A DNA stretch of 21,523 nucleotides from a virus. Position numbers and translations under genes: made by a program. Positions 1-8,713 of this stretch are shown in pieces. The stretch is taken from IMG/VR virus record IMGVR_UViG_3300045107_000608, positions 1 to 21,523 of that record; one strand, 5' to 3'. Within the stretch, counting starts at the first letter, position 1. The number at the start of each line of letters is the position of its first letter. The notes under the pieces were generated by a model. The model did no database searches and was not told the DNA's origin. It saw nothing but the letters and a program-made list of their open reading frames with translations.

Positions 1-3000
1 GGACAATGCGTCGCTGAGCAGCCGCGTCTGGTCCTCGGCCTCGAACACCACGACGCGTCCTTGCGGGTCGGAGCCGGCCCGTCCCTTCACGCCCTGGATG
101 CGGACCAGCATCGGTGTGCGGCCGCCGACGTTCTTTAGCGCGGAGACGTACATCGTCGAGCCGAGTTCGAACGGGCTGTTGAAACCCCGCATGCCGGTCG
201 GCACCGAGAGGATCCGAGGCGCCTCAGCGGTCCGGCGCAACCGGTGCGCGAAGATGTCGGCCGCGGCGTTCGTGCCTGCCTGGTAATCGGCGACATCGGT
301 GGCCGTGTTCCGCCCGCGAATGCAGTGCAGCTCGACGGGCTGCGCGTAGACCTTGCCGTGCCGCATCACCGACGCCTCGTGAAACACCTCGTTGAAGCCG
401 GTCAGCGCCGAGAGCCAGCCGCCCGATTGGCGCCCCACGTAGTCGGGTGTGTGGGCAAAGCGAAAGATGTTCGCGAGATTCAGGTCCTGATCATCGACCT
501 CAAGGGCGTTGCTGGATTCGTCCAAGATGTCGAGGATGTCATCGAGCGTCTCGGCATTCGCGGCGGCGGTCACCGCGTTGTCCTCGAGCGCAGCGATCAT
601 GAACTGCATATCGGTGTTGAAACCGCTGTCGCAGTCATTGGCGAGGTTCAGCCGCTTCACGAGCTCGCCGTACGAGATCCGCTCGTTGTTCGCGCCGACG
701 ATGAAATCCAGTCGATATGCCGCGCCGATCCGGTTAATCTGCTGTGTCTCGACCTCGTCGAAGCTTGCCTCGTCTAGCATCGACAGCGTCGGGTCATCCT
801 CGAACGTCGGCGCGGCGAGCGCGGCGCCGCCCCGGTAGTCGCCCTTGATGTAGTTCTTCCAGGCGTGCTTGTAGATCTGGGGTCCGCTCGTGAGCAGTGA
901 CGCGCCGGATTTCCACCCATAGGCGTTCACGGCGAACGGCACGCCCTGCTGATTCGGCGGCGCCTGCGTGAGGCCGAGCGCCCAATCTCGGAAGACGCCC
1001 TGCAGGCCGACAATCGTGTAGTCGCGCCCGTTCCGGGTGATGAACGTGCCGCTGAACCCGAGCTCACCCCAGCGCACGGTATTCGGGGCGGCGATCCGGC
1101 CCCCGGATGCGCCCTGGACCGAGAGATCGACGACCGTGTCCCAGAAGTTCAGCGACACGAACGGCGAGCCGCCCGGCGCGTAGCACTCATGGCCTGACCA
1201 GAGAAAGATCGCGGTCCGACGGCCGGCGAGGGTCTCATCGCCCACGAACTTCATAGGTCCCTGGCCCTTGCCGACGTTGACCGCCTGATCCGGCCCGTAC
1301 AGCACGGTGATCCCCGCGCCGCTCCACGCCGGCAGTTGCGCCTGGAAGTCGGCCCCGGGGACCACGCCGTCATGGGTCACGTTGTCGTGTGTGATGTATA
1401 CGACGTGATGTGCGCTGCCGGGATTACCAGCGACCGGATCGAAATCCGGCGCGTCCGCGATCACGATGATGTAGCTGTCGAAGGTGGCGTTCCCGTTGAA
1501 GTTCACGCCAACACCGGACGGGTTCGAATAGTCGTCGTCGCGGGCGATGTTGCTACCTTCGTTCGAGGCCGGGCTGATCTTGTTCGTCGAGGCCTTGTAT
1601 CCATACACGAACGACCACCGACGGCCAGATGGATTCAGCGCGTCACGGAGATCACCGGCGACGCCGATCTGCCCGACGATCGTCGGCGCCGGCAAGAGCG
1701 CGTCGACCGCCGGCAAGGTCGGTGCGCTCGAACCGGTCGCGGTGTCCGAGATCAGGCCATAGACGAACGGCACGCATGTCCCGACCGCTGTGGCGATGCT
1801 GTGCGCGGGCGTCTGAACGACCGCTGCCCCATCCGACACCCCAGACACGAGGCCAGGGCTGATTTCAATCCAGCTTTCCGGCGTTTCCGCCGCCAGGAGC
1901 TGCGCGAGCGTGTTGTTCGTTTTCGAGCTGCTCGAGACGGTGTACGTGTCAGTGCCCGCGCCGAAACTCAGGACATCGCCGGCGGCGAACTGGCCTTTCC
2001 CATTCCGGACGTTGATCCGCGTTGCTCCGGCGCTGTGGCCGCCGTTGACGACGTAGCTCTCGGCAGACGACGGCACCTTCGTTGCCGTGCACCCCGGGAA
2101 GTCGTCGACGTTGACCGAGGCCTTTGGCAGCTGCGCCTGGTCGTTATTAACGGCGAGCTCCTTCGAGAGCGGATCCTCACAGACGAACTGGAGCTCGTAA
2201 TCGCTTCTCCAATGGTGCTCGCGCACCACGCCGCGGAACAGCACGCGCGGCAGCTGCTCGGCGCGACGGCCCGCGTCCGTGATGCCGCGGTAGACGACCG
2301 GCATCCCCGCGAAATCCCGCGTCGTCGGGTCGGCCGCCAGCGCCCGCCATGCTCCGCCCTCGTCGTATAGGCTGAACGTGAAGCTCGGCACCTCGTGCTC
2401 GCCGTACCGATCCGAGAGACGCCGATCGATCTCGCCCACCTCGGTGAGCAAGCCCAGCTTCAGTCCGTGGTAATACGACTGGCGGTCTGGGAGGTCAGCC
2501 TCGGCCACGACGTGCACGGTGCCGACGCGATCGGTGATCTCGACCCACACCTCGTCGACTTCTGGCTCGTTCGTGAACACTTCGACGACGTCGACCGGCG
2601 CGAGCGCGAAATACAGCACCTGGACTGGCGTGCCTGGCACTGTGGTGAAATCGATTACGGCGCCACCCTGGCCGGCCGACTGGACGGTCGCTTCACATGC
2701 GACCGCGGACGCCGATCCGGTCGCCGCCTCGGTCCGAAGCTGCAGCGCCTTCATGTCGACGGTGGACCGTGCATAGACGCTCGGGTTCGCGTTGTCAGTG
2801 CCCCCGATCCACACGGCCCCCGTCGCTCCGTCATTCGTCCAGGCGCCAATCCCCATCGCCATCCCGTCGCCCGTCGCGACGTTCAGGTTGTGTGACTGCA
2901 GCATTAACAGCGACGGCTGAAAACCCAGGGACAGCGACGTTGTGCCCGGTGAGGCCGGCGTGTTGAACGAACCGAGGGCCACCTGTACGCCGCTCAGCGC

Positions 3001-3807
3001 GAGGACGTGCGCGTAGGGATGTGCGCTATTGCCAACAGTGCGCGTAAAGGTGAACCCGTCGGTGGCAGTCGCAGTGATCTGGAAACTGCACAGATCCGAT
3101 GCACCGGCGAGGTTTGCGACACGTTCGGACCCGCAGCGGTCTGTGTGCTGGCCGCGATACGTATCCGAAGCCGCGCCCGTGCCGCGGCCGAGCGTCCAGC
3201 CGCAGACGTTCGCTGATCCGTTACTAAACCCCAAGCTATGCATCGCGCCAAACGGCGCGCCAAGGGTGTATCCGGGAAAGCTCACGCCCTCGACAGCACC
3301 GGCCAGCACGAGAAACGCCGACGGTTGAAAGCCAACGCCCGTGACAACCTGCGTCGCTGGGGCATTCGCCGTGAGCTGGACCTGCTGATACGAGGCCTCG
3401 AGGCCATCGCCTCCGAGTACGACAACATGGAAGAGATCGGCGTTGAGGTCATTCGTTAGCCAATTGATGGTGAAGCCGTCGGCGGTAAACCCGGTGAACT
3501 GCCCTTCAACCTGCACGGTCGGCGTCGCGCCACTCGTCGCGTTCACCTCATATACGAGCCGGTTCAACACCTCCGCCTGTGCGCTCGTCGTCGCAGCTTC
3601 GTTGTCGGGATGCTGAATATAGCGGCAACCCTGCTTTGTACCATCAGTCATCCCGATGAGCAGGTGAACTCCATCGGTCGCGCCAGACGCAGTCTGGCGC
3701 GTTGACCAGATCAGTAACGCTTTACCCTGGAACCCAACGCCAACGACGGTTTGCACACCCGTCGTGGTCGCTTTCGCGAATGTTAAGTACTTGAACCTCG
3801 CGCCCAT
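1..3807 (-). CDS. Tail tip hub / fibre-like protein, C-terminus cut by window edge
   Basis: The frame opens with ATG at 3807, directly after the TAA of the upstream gene, and reads 1269 codons without a stop to base 1, so the gene is incomplete. I translated the minus strand by hand. Residues about 1-405 hold three tandem modules of roughly 135 residues. Each starts with a GVGFQPSAFLVL-type strand (near residues 21, 155 and 291) and ends with a DGFT...HVLAL-type strand. The remainder is a long beta-rich region (contains VPFVYGLISD near residue 690), then an acidic helical stretch (AETLDDILDILDESSN) and a further tail-protein-like domain. Position after the tape measure and a distal-tail-like gene fits a tail hub, host-specificity protein or fibre at the tail tip. 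I recognise no enzymatic motif. The modules resemble beta-sandwich or lectin-like repeats of phage adhesins, which is an inference. Role class is fairly certain, exact identity is not. Confidence 0.8.
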   Translation of the reverse strand, partial: MGARFKYLTFAKATTTGVQTVVGVGFQGKALLIWSTRQTASGATDGVHLLIGMTDGTKQGCRYIQHPDNEAATTSAQAEVLNRLVYEVNATSGATPTVQVEGQFTGFTADGFTINWLTNDLNADLFHVVVLGGDGLEASYQQVQLTANAPATQVVTGVGFQPSAFLVLAGAVEGVSFPGYTLGAPFGAMHSLGFSNGSANVCGWTLGRGTGAASDTYRGQHTDRCGSERVANLAGASDLCSFQITATATDGFTFTRTVGNSAHPYAHVLALSGVQVALGSFNTPASPGTTSLSLGFQPSLLMLQSHNLNVATGDGMAMGIGAWTNDGATGAVWIGGTDNANPSVYARSTVDMKALQLRTEAATGSASAVACEATVQSAGQGGAVIDFTTVPGTPVQVLYFALAPVDVVEVFTNEPEVDEVWVEITDRVGTVHVVAEADLPDRQSYYHGLKLGLLTEVGEIDRRLSDRYGEHEVPSFTFSLYDEGGAWRALAADPTTRDFAGMPVVYRGITDAGRRAEQLPRVLFRGVVREHHWRSDYELQFVCEDPLSKELAVNNDQAQLPKASVNVDDFPGCTATKVPSSAESYVVNGGHSAGATRINVRNGKGQFAAGDVLSFGAGTDTYTVSSSSKTNNTLAQLLAAETPESWIEISPGLVSGVSDGAAVVQTPAHSIATAVGTCVPFVYGLISDTATGSSAPTLPAVDALLPAPTIVGQIGVAGDLRDALNPSGRRWSFVYGYKASTNKISPASNEGSNIARDDDYSNPSGVGVNFNGNATFDSYIIVIADAPDFDPVAGNPGSAHHVVYITHDNVTHDGVVPGADFQAQLPAWSGAGITVLYGPDQAVNVGKGQGPMKFVGDETLAGRRTAIFLWSGHECYAPGGSPFVSLNFWDTVVDLSVQGASGGRIAAPNTVRWGELGFSGTFITRNGRDYTIVGLQGVFRDWALGLTQAPPNQQGVPFAVNAYGWKSGASLLTSGPQIYKHAWKNYIKGDYRGGAALAAPTFEDDPTLSMLDEASFDEVETQQINRIGAAYRLDFIVGANNERISYGELVKRLNLANDCDSGFNTDMQFMIAALEDNAVTAAANAETLDDILDILDESSNALEVDDQDLNLANIFRFAHTPDYVGRQSGGWLSALTGFNEVFHEASVMRHGKVYAQPVELHCIRGRNTATDVADYQAGTNAAADIFAHRLRRTAEAPRILSVPTGMRGFNSPFELGSTMYVSALKNVGGRTPMLVRIQGVKGRAGSDPQGRVVVFEAEDQTRLLSDALS

Positions 3808-4632
3808 TTACGGCAGCGGCGACGGCGTCGGCTCCAAGCCTCTGCCATCCTCCTCGAACGAGAGGTGAATGGTGTTGTAGTCGAGAAACTGCTGCGTCAC
3901 CTGCTGGACGGTGACCGTGTTCAGTGCCAGCCAGGCCTCCGCGGCGGTTCCATCCGGAATCAGCAACGTCGGCCGGCCGTTCGCGTCTAGGAACCAATCG
4001 ACGACGTCCTGAGCGCCGGCCGCGGTCGCCGGGTTCAGATCGGCGGCGATGGTGCGTCGTGTCGTCCCAAGCGGCGTTCTGAGCCGCCGGTACGCCGTGG
4101 CGTGTTCGATCTGCGGCTGGTCATAGCCGATGACGTCGCCCCAGACGTAGTTCGGGCTCAGGGTGCGCACGGCGGACGCGAGCCAGATCTCGCCGACCGA
4201 GACGTTCACCGCGTTGTCCACGAGCGTGCCGACGCGCCAATAGCTGTAGCTGCCGTAGTTGGGCAGCCCGACCAGATTCAGCCACGGCTGCGGCGGCATC
4301 CGATCGGCCCGCCAGGGGGGCATCGCGATCGTCTGGTCGAATGACGGCGACGTCCACACGTCGGAGTTGTTTGCTTGAATGTGGATTGTCAGACCCTGCT
4401 GGTAGTTCGCGTGGAAGATCGCAACGAGCGGGATCGCAACGGGCGAGCCCCAGTGGTACTTGAACATGCCCTGCTTCGTGCTCAGACGCACCGGACGCGC
4501 GGAGTTGACATTGCGGATCCACTCAATGTCGTATCCGGTCTCGATCGTCCCGCCGTCGACCGACACGGCGGCCGCCGTGAGGGCCAGGTTCTCGCTGTAC
4601 CGGCCGTAGATCGCGTTGACCGTCGCCGGCAT
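3808..4632 (-). CDS. Minor tail protein, distal-tail (Dit)-like
   Basis: 274-residue protein starting at ATG 4632, whose first base overlaps the last base of the tape measure stop (TAATG), so translation is probably coupled. Its TAA is followed immediately by the ATG of the tail-tip gene. The N-terminus (about residues 5-20) has an IYGRYSENLAL-type opening typical of minor tail proteins after the tape measure. The rest is rich in W, Y and beta-forming residues, with a proline-rich C-terminus ending TPSPLP. No lambda M/L/K/I features such as a Cys-protease/NlpC motif are present. In siphoviruses this slot is usually occupied by the distal tail protein that joins tube to tip. Family assignment rests mainly on position and the opening motif. 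Confidence 0.65.
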   Translation of the reverse strand: MPATVNAIYGRYSENLALTAAAVSVDGGTIETGYDIEWIRNVNSARPVRLSTKQGMFKYHWGSPVAIPLVAIFHANYQQGLTIHIQANNSDVWTSPSFDQTIAMPPWRADRMPPQPWLNLVGLPNYGSYSYWRVGTLVDNAVNVSVGEIWLASAVRTLSPNYVWGDVIGYDQPQIEHATAYRRLRTPLGTTRRTIAADLNPATAAGAQDVVDWFLDANGRPTLLIPDGTAAEAWLALNTVTVQQVTQQFLDYNTIHLSFEEDGRGLEPTPSPLP

Positions 4633-7600
4633 TACGACACCCCCAGGGAGACGCGCGTATCACGTCGCGCGCCGCCGGACTGCCGCCACAGCTCATGGAG
4701 GGCCGGCAGGATGTAATCCCTCACGAGGCGGTCCATCGCCGTCGGGTCGAAGATCTGGGCCTGCACCGGCAGCGAGAAGTTGAACGTCACGTCGCCTTTT
4801 GGCTGCGCGGTTCGATCGCGTGTCGTCGATGCATCAACGAGCGAGCCGGACGGTGCGGCGATCGGCGCGGCAGGCGAACCGACGCCAAGCCGTTGCGCCA
4901 TCGTGCGGCCGCTGCCGCTGAACCAGGCGTCCTCAGGGCCGTCTTCACCGACCAGGAACAGCGTCGGCCTCGTGACCCGCCGGAACCCACCGGCCGCCAT
5001 TTTTTCCGGCTCGCCGCCGTCGCCGGCGTCGGAGCGCGGCCCCGGTGAGCCGTCCGAGGAGTAGTGCGTGCGGACGTCGATGTCCTTGTGGTCCGGGATG
5101 TCGTCGATCACGTGGCCGGCTTTGTTCAGCGAGTCGATCACCTGCTGCAGCTTGTCGACGACGCGATCGAAGCCCTGCGTCATCGTCTCGGACCAGGTGA
5201 TGCCGAGCTGGCCCATGTCGGTGATCTTGTTGCCGTTCTCATCGAGCAGGTCGCCGTTGTCGATCAGGCTCTGAATGATCGGCTTCATCGCCTCCGGGAC
5301 TTCCTCGCCGGTCTTCTTCGCGAGGTTCAGATACTCCTGGATCGACTGCGCCATGTGCTTGTCGACGGTTGCGACGTCGATGCCTGAGCCGGCGAGCAGG
5401 CGCCAGTCGTTGAGGATGGTCTTCGCCTGGTCGTCGAGGGCCTGCTTCTTCATCGCTGGCCCGAGCTCTTCGATCGAGAAGTGGTATTTGTCGATCGCGG
5501 TCTTCAGATCCTCCGCGTCCTGTTGCTGCTCGGTGAACGCGCCGTTGATTTTGTCGATCCAGGCCTTCGCCGCGTCGCCGCCCTGCTTCTCGGCCGCGAG
5601 CAGTCCGGCGACGTCGGCCTGCGCCTGCTGCGCGGATCGTCCGGTGGCGGCATACGCTTTGCCGACGGCGTCCATCATCTGGTTGAAGCCGCCGAACGAC
5701 TGTTCGAACTGGCGCTCGACGTCGCGCCCCTGCAGCTCCTCCTGGCTCGGTCCGCCGATGCTGAACAGCTTTCCGAGTAGGGGTCCGACGAGCGACCCGA
5801 TTGCGCCGCCGATACCAGGGAGTGCGATGTCGAGCGCAGCACCGGCGGTCTCTCCGAACAACGATGTCATGCTGCCAGGGATGGCGCCGACGATCGATTT
5901 CCCGAGGTTTGCCCCGAGGTTCGAGCCGATCGCCTGCACGGCCCCGTTCATCCCGCCGCCGCCTGTGAGGGCCGACTGGATGATGTGAGGAACGCTTTCG
6001 ATCGTGGCGTCGATCGCTTTGCCGAAGCCAAACTGCTTGCCAGCTACGGCCTCAAGCTCCGCCCGCACCTGGTGGAGCGCGTCCCGGTACTTCTGAGACA
6101 TCTCCTCGACGGACTCGGTTTTGCCCGCGGTCACGTCGAGTGCGAGCGCGTACGCATGGAGCGGATCGCTCGAGATGTCCTCAAGCGCCTTGTGGAGGTC
6201 GCCGTACCGTGCGGCGACGAGGCCAACCTGCGCCAGGTGAGCGCCCATGATCTTCGTCGTCTCGTCGATCACGGACTGCTCGAACTTCATCTCGACGCTG
6301 ACGGCGTGCACCTGTTCAGTGGTCAGGCCGTACAGCTTCGCGATCTTCTCGACCGCGACACCCTGCTGCAGGTAGTACTGGACGCCCTGGACGACGGCGC
6401 CGTCCAGCTGCTCGATCGTCGCCATCGCCGACGATCCGACCGTCGCGAACTCGGCGAGCAGCTCGTTCCATTTCCGCTGCTCCTCCTCGGTTCGCCGCAC
6501 GTCATCGCGGTACTGCTTCGTCGACGCATCCAGCTGTAACCACGCGAGCGCGAGATCGTCTTTCGATGCTCCCGCTGCGGCCCCGAGGTTTAGCGTCGGC
6601 ATCTTGACCTTGCCGACCATCTCCTCAAGCTGCAGCCCGATTTGTCGCGACGTCTCTTGAAGATCCTCAGCGGGCCCCTTCACACCGGTAACGCCGAAGA
6701 GCGAAAAGGCGTTGTGGATGTCGTCTTTGTGCGAAATGGCCCACTGGAGGAGGCTGACGAAGTCGTGTACGGCCGGGAGCAGGTCCCGGCCCATGTCGAC
6801 GCCCATCTTCGAGAGCTGCAGGCCGAGCGCCCGCGTCTGCATCTCGAATTCCTCGGCGGCCTTCGCCTCCTCGTTGCTCCAGGTGAACCCCAATTCGCGC
6901 GACTGTTCGGTCAGCTCCTGCAGCGGCTTCATCAGGAGCGGCAGCATTTCTCGCCCCTGCTTCCCGAACAGCTCCATCGCCGCGGCCGCGCGCTGCGACG
7001 GATCTTCGACGTGCTGGATCCCCTCGGCGATCGCCAGGAACTGCTGGTCGGGCGACATCGCCTCGATCTGTTCGATCGAAAGACCGATCCGGCCGAGACC
7101 CTGGACGACCTTGTCGCTACCCTCGCCCAGGTTTCGCTGGAACATGAAGATGCCGTTCGAGACTTGCTCGAGCGACCCGCCCGCGACGTCGACCGCGTAT
7201 TTCAGGTTCGAGAGCGCGGCGACCGAGATCCCGGTCTTCTCGCTCATGTCGTTCAGTTCGCCGCCTATCTTGGCCGCACGCTCGGCGAGCTCCAGCGCAA
7301 CCCCGCCCGCGACCGCGAGCCCTGCCGCCGCGGCGCCAGCCGCGACGGCCATGCCACCCAACGAGCTCGACGCGCCGCCGGCCGCTGACGTGAGGTCGGA
7401 AGACAGCGCCTGCGCGAACTGCCCGAGCTTCTCAGTCGGGTGCTCCCAGACATCCGTCAGCGTCGTCTTCAGATCAGTGAACGAGGCGCCCGCGTTGTCG
7501 GTCGAGGGCTTCAGGTCGTCGAGGGCCTTCCGGAACGCGCTGGTCTGCTGCGTCGCGCCCTGGATCGAGCCGCCGGCGGCCTGCACGTCGCCGGCGAACT

Positions 7601-7688
7601 TCCGCGTCGATTCGGAGACCTGCTGATACACACCGGACGCGAGGTCGGTCGCTTTGACGACGATGTCGACCTGGCGGTCAGCAGCCAT
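4632..7688 (-). CDS. Tail tape measure protein
   Basis: 1018 residues, the longest complete gene in the window, placed directly after the tail assembly chaperone. This is the diagnostic position of the tape measure, which sets tail length and is ejected with the DNA. The N-terminus (VDIVVKATDLASGVYQQVSE) is typical of phage tape measures. A Gly/Ala-rich hydrophobic segment lies at about residues 105-135 and a longer Gly/Ala hydrophobic region at about 570-645; such segments are thought to insert into the host membrane. Between and after them are Gln/Glu/Lys-rich helical stretches. The C-terminus includes a MAAGGFRRVTRPTLFLVGEDGPE motif, a common closing region of this family. Start ATG 7688 lies two bases after the frameshifted chaperone stop. 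The 1018-residue length would predict a tail of roughly 150 nm if the usual 1.5 angstrom per residue rule holds. Confidence 0.95.
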   Translation of the reverse strand: MAADRQVDIVVKATDLASGVYQQVSESTRKFAGDVQAAGGSIQGATQQTSAFRKALDDLKPSTDNAGASFTDLKTTLTDVWEHPTEKLGQFAQALSSDLTSAAGGASSSLGGMAVAAGAAAAGLAVAGGVALELAERAAKIGGELNDMSEKTGISVAALSNLKYAVDVAGGSLEQVSNGIFMFQRNLGEGSDKVVQGLGRIGLSIEQIEAMSPDQQFLAIAEGIQHVEDPSQRAAAAMELFGKQGREMLPLLMKPLQELTEQSRELGFTWSNEEAKAAEEFEMQTRALGLQLSKMGVDMGRDLLPAVHDFVSLLQWAISHKDDIHNAFSLFGVTGVKGPAEDLQETSRQIGLQLEEMVGKVKMPTLNLGAAAGASKDDLALAWLQLDASTKQYRDDVRRTEEEQRKWNELLAEFATVGSSAMATIEQLDGAVVQGVQYYLQQGVAVEKIAKLYGLTTEQVHAVSVEMKFEQSVIDETTKIMGAHLAQVGLVAARYGDLHKALEDISSDPLHAYALALDVTAGKTESVEEMSQKYRDALHQVRAELEAVAGKQFGFGKAIDATIESVPHIIQSALTGGGGMNGAVQAIGSNLGANLGKSIVGAIPGSMTSLFGETAGAALDIALPGIGGAIGSLVGPLLGKLFSIGGPSQEELQGRDVERQFEQSFGGFNQMMDAVGKAYAATGRSAQQAQADVAGLLAAEKQGGDAAKAWIDKINGAFTEQQQDAEDLKTAIDKYHFSIEELGPAMKKQALDDQAKTILNDWRLLAGSGIDVATVDKHMAQSIQEYLNLAKKTGEEVPEAMKPIIQSLIDNGDLLDENGNKITDMGQLGITWSETMTQGFDRVVDKLQQVIDSLNKAGHVIDDIPDHKDIDVRTHYSSDGSPGPRSDAGDGGEPEKMAAGGFRRVTRPTLFLVGEDGPEDAWFSGSGRTMAQRLGVGSPAAPIAAPSGSLVDASTTRDRTAQPKGDVTFNFSLPVQAQIFDPTAMDRLVRDYILPALHELWRQSGGARRDTRVSLGVS

Positions 7689-7690
7689 CG

Positions 7691-8565
7691 TTACGCGTTC
7701 CCGGTATGGCCGTAGCCATGCCGCTCGGCGAGCGCTTCAGCGCGAATCTGATCCGCCACGCGGCGCGCGATCGACATGCCTGTCATGACCCGTGCGTCCT
7801 GGTCGCCGAGGCCGCCCGCGGCCGGCAGCGCGAACGGCGTCCAGCCGCCCTCCTCGAGGCGATGCGTCATGAACATCCGATCCACGGCTTCATCGGCCTC
7901 GGGGTCGAGCTCGCGCACCGGGCAGGTGTGGAGGATGATTTCCCCGCCGTGCCAGACGACGTGCTTCTGCTTCACGCCGTCACAGCCTCGCTTTCCACAG
8001 AGGCCGAGTTCGACACACTGTCCGCAGTCGGCACCGGTGCGTCCCCATTCGCTGTCGGGCTGGGCGCGTCCGAGGAAGGTGCGGAATCGAAGAGCGAGTT
8101 CAATTTTTTTTTGAGACCCGCGGGGTACTTGTTCTGGATGAACACCTGCGCCAGCGCCGCCCGGATCACGCTGTCGCGTGCGGCATACTCCGCGAGGAAA
8201 TCGAGCCCGGACTCGATCGGGTTCCCGTCCTCGCCCGTGTGGGCGCCGGCCGGCAGGGAGATGTACTTGGCGAAGGTCTCCTTCACGAACGCGCTGGCGA
8301 AGGCATCGTCGGCGGCTTCCTGCTTCTCGCGGGCCGCGCGCGCCTCGGCGGTCTCCTCGAGGGAGAGTCTCGCGAGCGTGTCCTCGGCGGCCTCCTCGCC
8401 CTCTTTCGCGCGTTTGACGCGCAATTGCTCGCGCTGCCGGATCTGATTCAACCGGGTCCAGCCGCGCATGAAGGCAAAGTTGTCGTCCACGGTGAATCGC
8501 GCGATCTGCAGCGGGACCCGCTGGCCGTCGATCAGGATGTGCGTCGGGTAGAACTTGCCGGACAT
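7691..8565 (-). CDS. Tail assembly chaperone, -1 frameshift fusion (gpG-T like)
   Basis: This is the longer product made if ribosomes starting at ATG 8565 slip back one base on the run of nine A at 8112-8104. The first about 154 residues equal the unshifted protein. The sequence then continues IELALRFRTF and runs about 137 residues to TAA at 7691, giving about 291 residues. The extension contains a Cys cluster (DCGQCVELGLCGKRGC, then HTCPV) that could bind metal. It ends two bases before the tape measure start. In lambda and most long-tailed phages, the gpG and gpG-T products coat the tape measure before tube assembly. Evidence is the position, the slippery site and coding-like sequence in the -1 frame beyond it. 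Open sequence of that frame upstream of the slip point is a shadow of the 0 frame. Confidence 0.85.
7972..8565 (-). CDS. Tail assembly chaperone, unshifted product (gpG like)
   Basis: 197-residue protein from ATG 8565 (MSGKFYPTHILID) to TGA 7972. The start was chosen because a strong ribosome binding site (GGAGAGGA) lies about 7 bases upstream and because sequence further upstream is intergenic and holds a hairpin. The middle is charged and helical (KRAKEGEEAAEDTLARLSLEETAEARAAR in pieces, about residues 50-90). After the KKK at residues 152-154 encoded by nine A, the tail is Ser/Ala/Pro-rich and looks like low-complexity sequence, as expected for a terminated chaperone. Expected to be the abundant partner of the frameshifted form and to bind the tape measure. 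Confidence 0.85.
   Translation of the reverse strand: MSGKFYPTHILIDGQRVPLQIARFTVDDNFAFMRGWTRLNQIRQREQLRVKRAKEGEEAAEDTLARLSLEETAEARAAREKQEAADDAFASAFVKETFAKYISLPAGAHTGEDGNPIESGLDFLAEYAARDSVIRAALAQVFIQNKYPAGLKKKLNSLFDSAPSSDAPSPTANGDAPVPTADSVSNSASVESEAVTA
8104..8112 (-). promoter_or_regulatory. Programmed -1 frameshift slippery site (A9)
   Basis: On the minus strand the sequence reads CTC AAA AAA AAA TTG in the 0 frame. It contains A AAA AAA heptamers that allow both tRNA-Lys to re-pair after a -1 slip. Past it the 0 frame runs only 43 more codons, whereas the -1 frame stays open and coding-like for about 137 codons, up to the tape measure. Position near the 3' part of the chaperone gene is the classical one. 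Confidence 0.85.
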
Positions 8566-8642
8566 GTGGGTTTCCTCTCCGCGCGCCTGGCGCGCTCGTG
8601 TGGCTTGCCGCGACCCTGAGAGAGAAACCCGGGCGAGAGGAG

Positions 8643-8680
8643 CGGGCGCCCGGCGGTCTGAATACCACCGACGGCGCCCG
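8643..8680 (-). terminator. Strong GC-rich hairpin between tail tube and chaperone genes
   Basis: CGGGCGCC (8643-8650) is an exact reverse complement of GGCGCCCG (8673-8680). An inner CGGCGGT / ACCACCG pairing (one wobble, two-base bulge) leaves a six-base loop. It lies in the 148-base gap after the tail tube stop. No U-tract follows on the minus strand, so it may be a partial terminator, an mRNA-stabilising structure or a processing site that lowers expression of the chaperone and later genes relative to the tube. No other gene is visible in this gap. Confidence 0.5.
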
Positions 8681-8713
8681 TTATGCCGGGTCGACTGCGT
8701 GAACCGAACCGAA

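Noticed and set aside
244-2370. Plus-strand open frames in the left 2.4 kb
   Set aside because: The minus strand is one continuous coding frame across this whole region with sensible tail-protein sequence, so these are shadows.
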